From contig WBZZ01004764.1 of assembly GCA_019918135.1 (NCBI GenBank), positions 12,501 to 76,500 of the forward strand: 64,000 nucleotides of DNA, given 5' to 3'. Positions 48,801 through 58,915 of this stretch are shown here, in pieces (position 1 is the stretch's first letter; each line of letters begins with the position of its first letter). Both the position numbers and the translations under genes were made by a program. Source of the stretch: Paulinella micropora (taxonomy: Eukaryota; Cercozoa; Imbricatea; Euglyphida; Paulinellidae). Below the pieces are notes generated by a model, which was not told where the DNA came from, did no database searches, and saw only the letters and a program-made list of their open reading frames with translations.

Positions 48801-49512
48801 GAATATTTGTATGGGATGCTACTGATTCAAACTGGGGGATTTATATGTCTCAGTCTGGGAATAATAAATCATTAAGTGGAGGAACAGCACCAGCAGAAGG
48901 AGGCGGAGGATTAACTTCTTATGCTATTAGATTTAGAGTTAATAATTCTTCAACGAGTGGGTTCATATGGGAGAATAATTTAAATACTGCTTTAATGTCA
49001 TTAAGAGCGAGCGATGGTCAGTTACGGGTATTGCATAATCCAATTCAATATTCAGACAGGAGAAAAAAAGAAGATATAAAGGAATGCTTAGGCTTAGATT
49101 TTATTAATAAGTTAAATCCAGTTTGCTATCGTATGATTGATGATAAAAGAAATGTAGGACTGGCTTGATAGCACAGGAATTAGAAGAAATACTAACAGAA
49201 ATGGATATGCTAGATTTTGGCGGTTTTATAAAAGAAACAATTATGGTTCCGTGTCCAAAGCAAAAAAAAGAATGCGAATTGAAAGGTGTGAGTGTTAATC
49301 CAGAAGATGTTAAATGTGTTGATAGTGGTGATGTCAGTTATGGTATAGGTTATTCCGAGTTTATCGCCCCGTTAATTAAAGCGGTTCAACAATTATCAGA
49401 AAAGATAGTTAATTTAGAAAAAGAAAATAAAACTTTACTTAATATACTACAAGACCAAGCAAATCAATTGGCAGAAATCAGAGTGGCCGTTCTTGATAAT
49501 GTCAAACAATAA
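45863..49512 (+). pseudogene. Fibre / receptor-binding protein with S74-like C-terminus (broken)
   Basis: This is a long beta-repeat protein. Near the start a 20-residue unit (LYYTDARFDTRLALKSTTDL and relatives) occurs three or four times, as in phage tail fibres. The middle has repeated SVVKLTGDQTIAGIKTFSS units. The end carries the SDRRKKEDI...LNPVCYRM signature of the S74 intramolecular chaperone domain, then an Ile/Leu-rich coiled coil. In phages and some small eukaryotic viruses such fibres bind the host and the chaperone helps them trimerise. The gene is broken. Confidence 0.75.
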
Positions 49513-49541
49513 TACAACTAGATTTCACAGACCACCACATA

Positions 49542-49823
49542 TTATGGATATGGATGGCGAACAAACTCCCGAATTAAAGTCTCGCGTTCTTGAAGTAGAA
49601 CTAAAGACTGAGGAAAAAAAATAGAGCAGCAAATTAAAGGAATGGCTTCATCAAAACTAACACACCAATCACTCATAGGCTTATACACACATTTAAATTT
49701 AGTTTCTATTCCTTGCTTTATACAATAAGCACAACTCTCATTCTTTTTTTCGCTTACCCGTGAGTAAAAGTCGCAGGCCGTCTGACCTAACACAGGCCAC
49801 ATAAACAAGAATATTAAAATCAT
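49542..49823 (-). CDS. Small secreted Cys-rich protein of the insert (93 aa)
   Basis: It starts at an ATG at 49823 with a signal peptide-like segment (ILIFLFMWPVLGQTAC). About eight cysteines follow (CAYC, KCVY, WCVS, LICC). It is the only minus-strand gene within the right-pointing structural cluster. The family is not recognised. Confidence 0.5.
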   Translation of the reverse strand: MILIFLFMWPVLGQTACDFYSRVSEKKNESCAYCIKQGIETKFKCVYKPMSDWCVSFDEAIPLICCSIFFPQSLVLLQERETLIREFVRHPYP

Positions 49824-49845
49824 TTTTTTATATTATACAAAATAT

Positions 49846-50211
49846 ATGATGAGTGAGTTCAAATACCAACAGATTGTTTTTCTGAGCAATGATTTTGCTG
49901 GAGGAAGCAAAACATTTAATAAAAATATTCAAATGTCATTCACACCCACCAAAATGAATGTTAAGTTTATTCACTACTATAACGACCAGACGGAAACCAA
50001 AACCAGAATTCTTTATATGGACAGAATTGGAATTATTGGAACATTTGCGGACAGCACCACAGCAAACATTTCAAATCTCGGTTATAATTTGGGTGTTGTC
50101 GGATGGACTGACGGACAATATACATTTAAAGTCCTTGAAATCGACAGCGGAAATATTGACACAGGAAATTTAGCAGGCCGAATTGTCATATGCTTAGAAT
50201 TCTTAGGATAA
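49846..50211 (+). CDS. Hypothetical protein of the insert (121 aa)
   Basis: A compact beta-rich protein (FKYQQIVFLSNDFAGGSKTF at the start, GRIVICLEFLG at the end) with no membrane segment. It begins 23 bp after the ATG of the opposite gene and ends 9 bp before the ATPase gene. A TATTATACAAAATATATG stretch sits right at its start, so a TATA-like promoter is likely. It could be a minor virion component, by position only. Confidence 0.55.
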   Translation: MMSEFKYQQIVFLSNDFAGGSKTFNKNIQMSFTPTKMNVKFIHYYNDQTETKTRILYMDRIGIIGTFADSTTANISNLGYNLGVVGWTDGQYTFKVLEIDSGNIDTGNLAGRIVICLEFLG

Positions 50212-50220
50212 TAATATAAG

Positions 50221-51036
50221 ATGCTTAAGATTAACAATGTCAAGGTGAAGCCTGTAAAACAAGAGGGGGATGGAAATAAAAAAGCAAAAGGTTATAAATT
50301 ATTTAATGAGCCATATGCCAACATATTTCTACTCGCCCGTAAGAAGAGCGGGAAAACAACAGCACTCTTCGAAATACTGAAACGGACTACAGACAGAAAA
50401 ACCCGTATTGTCATTATTGCTTCAACAATTCACAAGGACTACATTTATAAAACAATGGTTAAGCACTTTAAGAACAGGGGCAACCCGATGGCAATATATA
50501 CCTTTCTTAAATCAGATGGTGTAAATGTGATAGACTATGAACTTGACAAACTGAACAGACATGACGAGCAACACGAAGGAGAAGTAAAACAGGACAAAGA
50601 AGAAATAGAGAAGCCACAATTTTTATACTTTGGAAGAGAAGAAAAAAAGAAACAGAGCGCCGCGGAGGCGAGACCAAGTAAGTATATTTCTGCAGAGGTT
50701 GTTTTTGTTTTGGATGATTTAGGAAGTGGATTAAGAGACAAGTCCGTAAGTGATTTGTTAAAAAAGAACAGACACTATAAATCAAAGGTGATTATGTCAA
50801 GCCAGTATCTGAACGACCTTAGACCAGAAGCAATTAAGCAGTTAGATTATTTATTAATCTTTCCGGGCCAGTCTCAGGATAAAATGGAACTCGTCTATAA
50901 ACACTTAGACTTATCTTTCGACTTTGATTATTTTCTTCAAAAGTATCACGACGCTACAAAGGAACGATTTAATTTTCTTTATGTCTCAAGTGTTGATGAT
51001 GAGTTAAGAAAAAATTTCAACTTCAGATTAAAATAA
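50221..51036 (+). CDS. Genome-packaging ATPase (FtsK/HerA type)
   Basis: The protein (271 aa) has a P-loop ARKKSGKTTALFEIL near residue 40 and a Walker B-like strand VVFVLDDLGSG near residue 165, then SSQYLNDLRPEAIKQLDYLL, the pattern of A32-like packaging ATPases in Polintons, virophages and large DNA viruses. It drives DNA into the preformed capsid. The frame looks whole. Confidence 0.85.
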   Translation: MLKINNVKVKPVKQEGDGNKKAKGYKLFNEPYANIFLLARKKSGKTTALFEILKRTTDRKTRIVIIASTIHKDYIYKTMVKHFKNRGNPMAIYTFLKSDGVNVIDYELDKLNRHDEQHEGEVKQDKEEIEKPQFLYFGREEKKKQSAAEARPSKYISAEVVFVLDDLGSGLRDKSVSDLLKKNRHYKSKVIMSSQYLNDLRPEAIKQLDYLLIFPGQSQDKMELVYKHLDLSFDFDYFLQKYHDATKERFNFLYVSSVDDELRKNFNFRLK

Positions 51037-51088
51037 AAAATTTAAAATTAATTATTTTTTTTCTGTATTATATATTTCGCTATCTTTT

Positions 51089-51418
51089 ATGGTAGTTAAA
51101 ACAACTCGTGTTGAAGTCATTCCAACAATCGTCAAACGAACAATTAACTCAAGCACCATGGCTGGAGGCAAAAAGAAGACTGGTCGCAAGAAGAAGCAAG
51201 GAGGCAAGGGACAGGCTGGCGGAAAAATTAACTGGCAAAAAGTGGGGAAAACTGCCTTGGCTGTTAATAAATTCCTTCGTGATAACAAAGTAAACTCTAG
51301 GACTGCGGGAGCCTTAAGCAGTATTGGAGTTCCTTATGCAGGATCTGTTCAAGCCACCGCTTCAAAACTAGGATATGGCAAGAGAAAGCAGAGAGGATGC
51401 GATGCACTCAAATTTTAA
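51089..51418 (+). CDS. Basic core-like protein (adenovirus pX/VII-like)
   Basis: A short, strongly basic protein: GGKKKTGRKKKQGGKGQAGG early on and ASKLGYGKRKQRG near the end. An internal ATG at 51159 is the better start (86 aa). The Gly/Lys/Arg composition and the GYGKRK motif resemble DNA-condensing core proteins or membrane-active peptides of Polintons and adenoviruses. A TATATATTTCGC stretch lies just upstream. Confidence 0.6.
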   Translation: MVVKTTRVEVIPTIVKRTINSSTMAGGKKKTGRKKKQGGKGQAGGKINWQKVGKTALAVNKFLRDNKVNSRTAGALSSIGVPYAGSVQATASKLGYGKRKQRGCDALKF

Positions 51419-51508
51419 AGATATTTTGTTCTGACTTCGTCATCACAAAACATCGACGACCATTATTTTTTCTTAAAATAAAAAATCGATGTGTTAGAAT
51501 AAGCGAGA

Positions 51509-51676
51509 ATGCGAAGCATGAAGCGCAATTCTAAAATATCAAAGGTAAGACCCGCGCGGGTTTATAGGAATAAAAGCGGGAAGCCGTATATTATCCAGAA
51601 GGGTAAAAAATATTATCTTAATTTCGGTAAAAAGACAAATGATATGAGCACACTTCAAATTGGGAAACTTTTATGA
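51509..51676 (+). CDS. Small basic protein of the insert (55 aa)
   Basis: The ATG at 51509 (or 51518) gives a basic peptide with KPYIIQKGKKYYLNFGKK. Its stop overlaps the ATG of the next gene in an ATGA arrangement, so the two are probably read from one transcript. Its composition suggests nucleic-acid binding. Confidence 0.5.
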   Translation: MRSMKRNSKISKVRPARVYRNKSGKPYIIQKGKKYYLNFGKKTNDMSTLQIGKLL

Positions 51677-52710
51677 AATACTTAAGCAGACCAAAAGCAA
51701 AGCGAGCACCTAAGCAAAAAGAAGACTTGCGAAAAGTCCAAAGTCTATCAGAGATTGAACAGAATACGAGAACAGCCATTAATGATCACTTAGACAAACT
51801 CAGAAAGGAAAAGTATGAGGGTATTGAGGATATAGAGAAAAAAGAAAAGAAAGCAAGGGAGGATTTAGAAGAGGAGAAGAAGAGGCAAGAGCGTCGCGTA
51901 GACGCAGATACTAAGGAAAGGCGTGATGAGTTGGCAAGGATACACCGCAATGAACTATCCGATATCAAGGAACGACAAGAACAAAAAGACAGAGAACTAA
52001 GAAGGGAGCAAAAACTCGTAGAAGATGTAAAATATGAAGAAGACAGAAAAAATAGGATACAAGCATTACCACAGCCACCACAATATCAATATATTATGCC
52101 ACCACAGCAGGGACAACCACAAGCACCGCCATTAGGAGCACCACCACAAGCACCGCCATTACCTAATTTAGGAGATGAAGCACCATTGAAAACGAAAGAG
52201 CAATATGAGGAAGAAAAAAAGCAAAAGCAGAAAGATATTGAAACACTGAAATTAGCAGGATATACAGATAAGTTCATAAAAAAGATGAGTCGTAAAGACT
52301 TACAAAAAGCCAGTCAAGATATTCAGACGGCTATAGCAACAGCGACATCTTTAGAGGAACAGAAAAAGTTAGCAGAAGAATATAAAGAAAAACTTGAAAA
52401 GGAAGAAAAGAAAGCAGAAGAAAAGGGTAAGCATTTTGAAAATTTACAAATTAATCAATTTTTAATATCAGCATTTTCAAAAACTTATCACCCAAACATT
52501 ACTATAAAAGAGTTAGCACAGGCTTTAAAAAAGAGACTAGATAGTGATAGACATAAAGAATTAAATTACAAAGACACTTCAAAGTGGATAATTAACATGA
52601 TTAAAAGGTTTAATATTGATGTTGGAAATGAAAAGGAAAACGTAAAAAGAAAAGTGGCGGATTATGCTAGATATGAAGAGTATATGGGTATAGTGGAGCG
52701 AAGACATTAG
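51673..52710 (+). CDS. Coiled-coil/Pro-rich protein of the insert (345 aa)
   Basis: Residues 1-130 are a charged coiled coil (KKEKKAREDLEEEKKRQERR). A Pro/Gln-rich linker follows (PPQYQYIMPPQQGQPQAPP, about 140-165), then a second coiled coil and a globular C-terminal end (about 260-345: YHPNITIKELAQALKKRL). Placed between the core-like and protease genes, it may be a minor virion or scaffold protein; this is inference. Confidence 0.6.
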   Translation: MKYLSRPKAKRAPKQKEDLRKVQSLSEIEQNTRTAINDHLDKLRKEKYEGIEDIEKKEKKAREDLEEEKKRQERRVDADTKERRDELARIHRNELSDIKERQEQKDRELRREQKLVEDVKYEEDRKNRIQALPQPPQYQYIMPPQQGQPQAPPLGAPPQAPPLPNLGDEAPLKTKEQYEEEKKQKQKDIETLKLAGYTDKFIKKMSRKDLQKASQDIQTAIATATSLEEQKKLAEEYKEKLEKEEKKAEEKGKHFENLQINQFLISAFSKTYHPNITIKELAQALKKRLDSDRHKELNYKDTSKWIINMIKRFNIDVGNEKENVKRKVADYARYEEYMGIVERRH

Positions 52711-52784
52711 AAGAATTAATTGATAAAGTATTTTCAATAAAAATAATTAAAAAATATCTATCCCGCAATGATTGGAAGCACACA

Positions 52785-53463
52785 ATGAATAAAAAGGACT
52801 TTGTAAAAACTCTAACTAGTAAAATGACTATAGACCCCAATGTGGATAAACAAGTTTCAAATGATTTGAGCATTGACGAGGGGATGCCCCAACCGCTACC
52901 CCCGAGCGTCGCGGAGCCACAGCAACCAGAGCCAGAGCCACAGCAACCAGAGCCAGAGCCACAGCAAGAGAGTCAGAGCCACAACAAGAGGAGCCACAGC
53001 AACAGGGTGAGGGGCGGGGACTAATGACTAATGAAATAGACGACATAATGAAAAATATGGATGGTATCTCGGAGCAATAGCCAGTGATGAAATCTACAAG
53101 TTGAAGCCCGGAAGCAGAAAGCGATACGGATTTATTATGAATACCGATCCGAGCAACAAAAAAGGACAGCACTGGATGGCAATATGGATAAGTCTAGATA
53201 AAGACAGGAGTGTTGAAGTGTATGACCCTTTAGCACTTTACGAGCCAACTGAAGACTTTCAACAACAAATGAAACAACTAATTGACCGAAGCCACCCCGA
53301 TAGTTATTTATTAATGAAGGTTAATCAAGTAAAACAACAATCAAACACCTCAGACACGTGCGGTTGGCATAGTATGAGGTTTTTAATGGAGCGAGCAAAA
53401 GGTATTAAATTTAAATTTGCCAGTGGCTACACAGACTTAAAAGAAGAGAAGCAGAAAAATTAA
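52785..53463 (+). pseudogene. Adenain-like cysteine protease (broken)
   Basis: The core shows GQHWMAIWI, a following acidic strand (SVEVYDPLALYEP) and SDTCGWHSMRFLM, the His, Asp/Glu and Cys regions of the Ulp1/adenain family. A Pro/Glu/Gln-repeat region (EPEPQQPEPEPQQ) precedes it. In Polintons and adenoviruses this enzyme trims capsid precursors. The gene is broken. Confidence 0.75.
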
Positions 53464-53564
53464 AAGCACAGAATGGGTATGGCTTTGACACCTTTTTGTA
53501 AAAAATATTTTCTAATATATAGATTTTTTGAGGTTGTAGGTGGTTTTTATAAAAAGCACCTACG

Positions 53565-54374
53565 ATGGACTATAAGGGGGGAAGAAGTTCTGGTATCTAT
53601 TACATAAATAGTAAAAATAGAATAACGGGAACAGACAGCGACTTTACACACGAAATCAATATGAAGGGGCTAGACAATCCCACACATTGTAAAATTCTTC
53701 ATATTTATGTGCCGAAATCGTATTATTCTGTGGCTTCACCATATAATACTTTTACATTATCCGAAGACGGGTATGAGGCTTTAATTACAATACCTGAGGG
53801 AAACTACACAATGAACAACTTAAAAAATAAGTTGTCTGAGATACTGACGGCAGAAAGTCCAAATGATTATACTTATGTTGTCTCAAGCAACAATACAAAC
53901 ACAGAAGCGGAGGATGGCAAATTAACATTCAGTGTTCAAATAACGGAGGTATTCAACCGCGGTTTATATTTGATGCTGATACACGTATTCATGAGGTAAT
54001 GGGTTTTGATAGAAATAACATATTTCTTTGCGAATGATTTTATTAAATCGCCAAATGTAATTATTTTAACTGGTGAAAAAACTTTGTATCTTCAATCGGA
54101 TTTGGTGAATGAAGGTGATAATCATGTGCTTCAAGAAATATACACAGCCAACGAAATTCCTTTCGGTTCTGTCATTTATGACGGCTCTGGTAGTGAATAC
54201 GGAAAAACATTATCCGCAAGTTCAAATAATGTATTCAGGTTTTACTTGACGGACGAAAACGACCAAGCAATAAATCTTAATGGTTTGGGAATAGTTATGA
54301 CATTATTGGTTTATCGTGAAACTAATTATTTTAGTTTATTTAATTCATTTTTCAATCTTTTGAAAAAGACATAA
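53565..54374 (+). pseudogene. Penton-like minor capsid protein (broken)
   Basis: The start has the pattern typical of Polinton-like minor capsid proteins (IYYINSKNRITGTDSDFTHE), then IYVPKSYYSVA and a TIPEGNYTMNNLKNKLSEIL stretch, followed by beta-rich sequence consistent with a single jelly roll. It lies directly upstream of the major capsid gene, the usual order. It is broken. Confidence 0.7.
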
Positions 54375-54463
54375 ATATCAATTAATTTTAGAATTATTTA
54401 TTTTTTCTATAAATATATTCTGGTGAATTAGTTAATTACACTACTTCAAAAACAAAACAAAAA

Positions 54464-55914
54464 ATGCCTGTCCAATACGGAGGAGAACTAGTCCATCAGA
54501 CTAAGGAACTGCTCACGGGTAAGTATGAATTGAACAAACTTACTGCCCGTGAAGGGTCTGCTGATGTTGTTCTCACCACTGCGGGAGGAAATGAAAGCAC
54601 CTTTGAAATCCCAACTCGTCCTTTGAACCTTGCGAGGTCGGTGTTGCGATTTACTTACACCCCTACCGCATCTGCTGGTTATAATCGTATGTTTATGGAT
54701 TGCTTGCCTATGATACAAAGAATTGAACTGCGAAGCCGAAGCGGTCAATATTTGTGCAATCTTCAACACGTGGGCAATTACACTAAGATGATTTGGAAGC
54801 CCGAAATTAAATATGAAAAATTTATGGCACTTGAAAACCACGGGGCGGGTGTATCTAGCGGGGCTATGCTTCAAAAGTGTAATGCTGGAAAAGTTGAGAT
54901 AGGAAGTGTAGCGGAAAGAAAAGCAATTACTGATGCAGCCAATACTGCTGGAGTGGTTGCTACAGTTCAAGGATACTACAAAGTGCCACTTGTTAATGCC
55001 CGCCGTCATAATGATACTGCTCTCGCCGATAGCACTGCTGGTAATTATAGCCTTGTTAATGTTCCTTTTGAGGAGGCTAAGTATTTTGAAGGTGGCGGTA
55101 ATGGAACGGCTACCCCTGTCATTAAAGTTAAACTTCCGTTGGGTATGATTTTTGGAACTATTTTTGAACTGGATAAGACTATCGGTTTTAATGAAATTTT
55201 GGATTTGCGAATTGTGTGGGAGGGAACTAACCGCTCTACTTTCTATGGAACTGATGCAAGCAGTATTTCTACTGGTGCCGCACAGGTTGCTGTTGGTGCT
55301 ACTATTTCAAACTTGAATCTGTTTCTTGCCGTAGAGACTGACCCAAATATCGTCCTTGGTGTTCAGCAGAAGATTGCGGGAGAAGGTTTTCCGTTTAAGA
55401 TTGAATACCCTATCTCTTGGAAGCAGACCCTACAAACAGCGAACCAAAATTTCGTAGTAAAAATGAACCGCTCACAGGGTGAGAGAATTAGAAGAATTTA
55501 TACTTCTGCGTTCCACACGATGAAAATAAAAATACCGCTTTTGACAACGATAACAGAGCGGATGCAAAGATTATTTCATATTATACAACTCTGGATGGCT
55601 CTCGTCTTCAACAATTTGACATTGACACCTCTGAGAATGAGGACTATATGATTTTGAAGGATAAGTTGAAGGGAAGTGCCATCCTAAACAGCGATGTCTA
55701 TCATTACAACTGGTTTCATGTGGATACTTGGGACAATAACCGCCCGCTGTGCGATAAGGATACCGACGGGTATGAGGTGAGTGGTCTGAGCCTTGACACT
55801 GAGAGGCGATATGAGTTCGTTTCAACTACTGCTGGAAACAATCTTAACAATTACACTTATGCTATTCTTCAACGAAGTGTGCTTGTGAAGGGAATTGAAA
55901 TCCTTATGTCATAG
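54464..55914 (+). pseudogene. Major capsid protein, double jelly-roll type (broken)
   Basis: The protein begins MPVQYGGELVHQTKELLTGK and continues with long beta-rich segments (RPLNLARSVLRFTYTP; MFMDCLPMIQRIELRSRSGQ), a length and pattern like the major capsid proteins of Polinton-like viruses. Position after the penton-like gene supports the call. A TATAAATATATTC box lies about 55 bp upstream. It is broken. Confidence 0.75.
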
Positions 55915-55971
55915 AAAGAAAAATAAAAAGAATAATAAAAATAAAAAATATTTTTTTGTTTACATAAAACA

Positions 55972-57222
55972 ATGACTACTCATCAGAGAAACTTAATCGC
56001 ACAAAATCCAGACGGAGATTTCGTAAATGTAAAAGTAGGGCATGATGGTTATCTTGAGACTAATGTTGAAAAACAGCATTTGGTGAATTAGCAACATCAC
56101 AATACACACCGATTATACAAGAAACATTTATGTATAATGTAAATACCTCTAAGTGGAACGCAAGCACTACTAATGCTACATTAGAGCAAAAGAGTGCTAT
56201 GGCATATCTAACAACACAGGCTATTGGAGGTTCAAGATTATTCATTGAAACAAAAAAAATTAAATATCGTGCTGGTATGGGTGTATGTGTCAGATTTACT
56301 GCTTTGCGGAATACAAATGAAGCAGGCGGATATTCATCTTATGTAAGTATTGGTGATTCCTTCTTGACGGACGGATTTTTCTTCTCAAGAGAAAATGGTG
56401 TAATGACAATATACCAATTAAACAACTCCACTGTCATTACTGAGGTTAAACAAAGTCAATGGAATGTAGATAAAGCAGATGGAACCGATTACTTACCAGC
56501 AATTGATTTCAATAAGGGTAATGTATTTCAGATTAAATATCAATACTTAGGTTTTGGTCAGATATCATTTTATATTGAAAATCCAAACACGGGGATATTT
56601 CAACTAGTCCATGCTATACGATATGCTAACAGCAAAACTGCTCCTTGAAGTTCTCTTAATAATACTACTTTACCATTCTTGGCTTCTATAGCAGTTGGTG
56701 CTAATCCGCAAATCCAAAATCTTAGAATTGCCAGTGTTGGATGCTTTATTGAAGGAACTGAAATCATAAGAGGTATTCCATTTATTTATGAAAGAACAGC
56801 AAATAGTATTACGACGAATGTAGCAACTCATGCTTTTACTATGAGAAATAATAGTAATATTATTGGAAACACTATTGCTAATTATAGTATAGTGTATCCT
56901 AGACGGCTAAATGTTTTAAATACAGATGGTAAATCTGGTGTAATCATTAAAGTAATAAAAAAATGCTACCCTTACTGGTGCTGTCTATGCTGAAAACAAT
57001 ACTAATACAAGTCTGGTTTCATTTGATACTACCGCAACTATTGCTGGTGAAAATACAATTGCCGTTGTATTTGTTAATACGAATGATGCTCAAAGCATTG
57101 ATTTTAATGATTATGATTTAGATGATATGTTGCCAAGCGAAAGGCTTACTATAACAGCACAGGCTACTACAAATCAGACTATAAGTGTTCAGTATGCTTT
57201 TACTTGGTTAGAAGACCCTTGA
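55972..57222 (+). pseudogene. Unrecognised structural-type protein of the insert (broken)
   Basis: Fragments such as GYLETNVEKQHLVN, SAMAYLTTQAIGGSRLFIET and NPQIQNLRIASVGCFIEG are beta-rich and extracellular-like. The position right after the major capsid gene suggests a virion surface or fibre-associated protein. It is clearly broken in several places. The family is not recognised. Confidence 0.5.
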
Positions 57223-57331
57223 TATTTGAGAGTTGCGCTTCGTGCTACGCACTCTCGCTTACTCTCAAACATCGGAAAAAATCAATTGAAGACGATGTTT
57301 GAAAACGACCCGCAGGGTTGTCTTTCAAATA

Positions 57332-57805
57332 TCACTGTTTTAAATACTTGATAAAATTATTTTTTCTAACTTCATTCATTTCTTCATTTTTTTCTAGAAA
57401 TGAAAGTACACATGCCACATCGCAAAATCTATCATCGTCAATTGAAACTGATAACACATTTTTTTTCTTACACTCTTTACAAGGTGCTTTATTTAATATA
57501 CATCCTTCTTCTGTACATGTAGCATTCGCTATTTCTTCGCCAACATTAGCCTTGATTTCGGTAATTCCAGTCTCTTTTATATCAGTCGCCTTAAAAGGAG
57601 TGCTTGGTTCCTCCATTATAATTTTTGCTAGTGTAGCCTCCAATGGAATAACTACTTTCACGTTGTCGTCGCGGGGTTTGTATTGTTCATAGAAAGAAAC
57701 AATGTCAGGTTTAGTCCATTTAATTGAAGGTTTCTTAATTTCGCCGTCAAGGTTCCATTTTTCAATTTCATTTAAGTAGTCTTGCTTGGTGTTCAGGTCA
57801 GTCAT
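57332..57805 (-). CDS. Hypothetical protein with Cys cluster (157 aa)
   Basis: A helical, Lys/Glu-rich start (NTKQDYLNEIEKWNLDG), a LAP2/SAP-like first 45 residues by appearance (KPDIVSFYEQY), and a C-terminal cysteine cluster (CTEEGC, CKECKKK, FCDVACVL), probably a zinc-binding site. A TATATAAAG stretch sits just ahead of the start on the coding strand. The function is not known. Confidence 0.55.
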   Translation of the reverse strand: MTDLNTKQDYLNEIEKWNLDGEIKKPSIKWTKPDIVSFYEQYKPRDDNVKVVIPLEATLAKIIMEEPSTPFKATDIKETGITEIKANVGEEIANATCTEEGCILNKAPCKECKKKNVLSVSIDDDRFCDVACVLSFLEKNEEMNEVRKNNFIKYLKQ

Positions 57806-57845
57806 GATATATAAAGATTTAAAAAAAAATGTTTTAGCAAAAATA

Positions 57846-58134
57846 TTAAATGTATTTTTTTACTTCACTTTTAATGTCAGTAAATTTCTCAAACCACGGC
57901 TGTTTCATAGCCCATTCTAGATATGGTTTGTCAATGGTAGCAACATCTTGAATTTTCTTACCTTTATACTTACCGAATGGAAAAAATATCCCTTGGCTTG
58001 CCTGCCCGTGCATTTTCAATCATTTGGATTTCGTCAGTAATTATCTTTTTAACATCGGTAATAGAAAATGTTTCTTTTTTATTTTCAATAGAGAGTTTCT
58101 CAAACTTCTCACATAATCTGGTGAGGGTGGTCAT
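57846..58134 (-). pseudogene. Small protein with ExoX-like C-terminal motif (broken)
   Basis: The region begins MTTLTRLCEKFEKLSIENKK and includes PFGKYKGKKIQDVATIDKPY followed by LEWAMKQPWF, the GKYKGK...D..YLEW pattern of the ExoX-like C-terminal domain common in large DNA viruses. The same motif, PFGKYKNKSLSEML, occurs in the resident 1008-aa protein at about residue 790. A TATATAG box precedes it. It is broken. Confidence 0.6.
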
Positions 58135-58199
58135 TGATCTATATAGAGTGGTAAAAAATTTTATTGAAAAAATTAATTATTTATCATCTTTATTTTTTT

Positions 58200-58715
58200 T
58201 TAAGACTTGATTTGTGAGGGACTACGTCCCGTCACAACGCTACGCTTGTGATATCCGAAAGGGATACTATCATTTTCGTTGATAAACTCACGACCGCACC
58301 ATTTTTTCTCATTAACTTTCTTTTTTATGTTTGTAGTATGAACTATGCTGAAATGGTTAATGTTTTGCTGTTTGCTATTTCGCGATAAATGAATTTTCTT
58401 CATTTGAAAGTCTCTAACATTTTCAATGCTTTCACCTAAATCCATCTTTTAATATACTTCTGGATTTAGCCCTTTTGAATTCAACCCCTTACCTCTTAAA
58501 TGGTAGTATCTCTTTTTTACTCCTTCATTTTCATAGCATTCAATTATATGAACTCCTTTGTCTTTATGTTTCAAGTCATTATTAGTAAGGTAAGGGAGAA
58601 AGGCTTCATTCGTTATAAATTCTAACATATACAATTTTGGAGCGATCCATATTCCTCTTATTATCTTACAACAATCTCCTAAGTCATCCGTTATTACTCC
58701 AAGAGATTTATCTCA
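58200..58715 (-). pseudogene. End part of a protein-primed family B DNA polymerase (fossil)
   Basis: Read right to left, the stretch shows SLGVITDDLGD, then GIWIAPKLYMLEFIT and YYHLRGKGLN, and finally FQMKKIHLSRNSKQQN and WCGREFINENDSIPFGYH, in the order of the C-terminal (thumb) region of Polinton-type protein-primed polymerases. Only this end is present next to the element's right edge, and it is broken. It supports the Polinton/Polinton-like family call. Confidence 0.7.
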
Positions 58716-58915
58716 AGTCTTTTGATTAGTTTAGCGAACATAACATGCAACACTACCAGCGACAGTAGAGATGAGTCTTGAGCTGGTACGTGCTAACCTG
58801 CTCCGAGCTTTCTCAATCTAATGATTTTTATTCGATCTTGGGTTGCGAACTGCTGGAGAAGAGTACAAGGCTTTTCAAGAATACTATAAATTGCGTAAAC
58901 AACTCAAGCTTGTTT

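Larger units (their letters stand above)
44180..58720. mobile_element. Polinton-like virus insert (fossil)
   Basis: This block of about 14.5 kb is markedly AT-rich against its surroundings and carries the core set of Polintons/Polinton-like viruses: rve-type integrase, FtsK/HerA-type packaging ATPase, adenain-like protease, penton-like and major capsid proteins, a basic core-like protein, a fibre with an S74-like end, and the last part of a protein-primed family B DNA polymerase at the right edge. About half the genes look whole and about seven are broken, with perhaps eight to ten breaks in all, so it is no longer functional. The sharp composition difference and many intact frames suggest a fairly recent insertion. 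I found no terminal inverted repeats or target-site duplication. Edges are approximate (100-200 bp). Confidence 0.85.
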
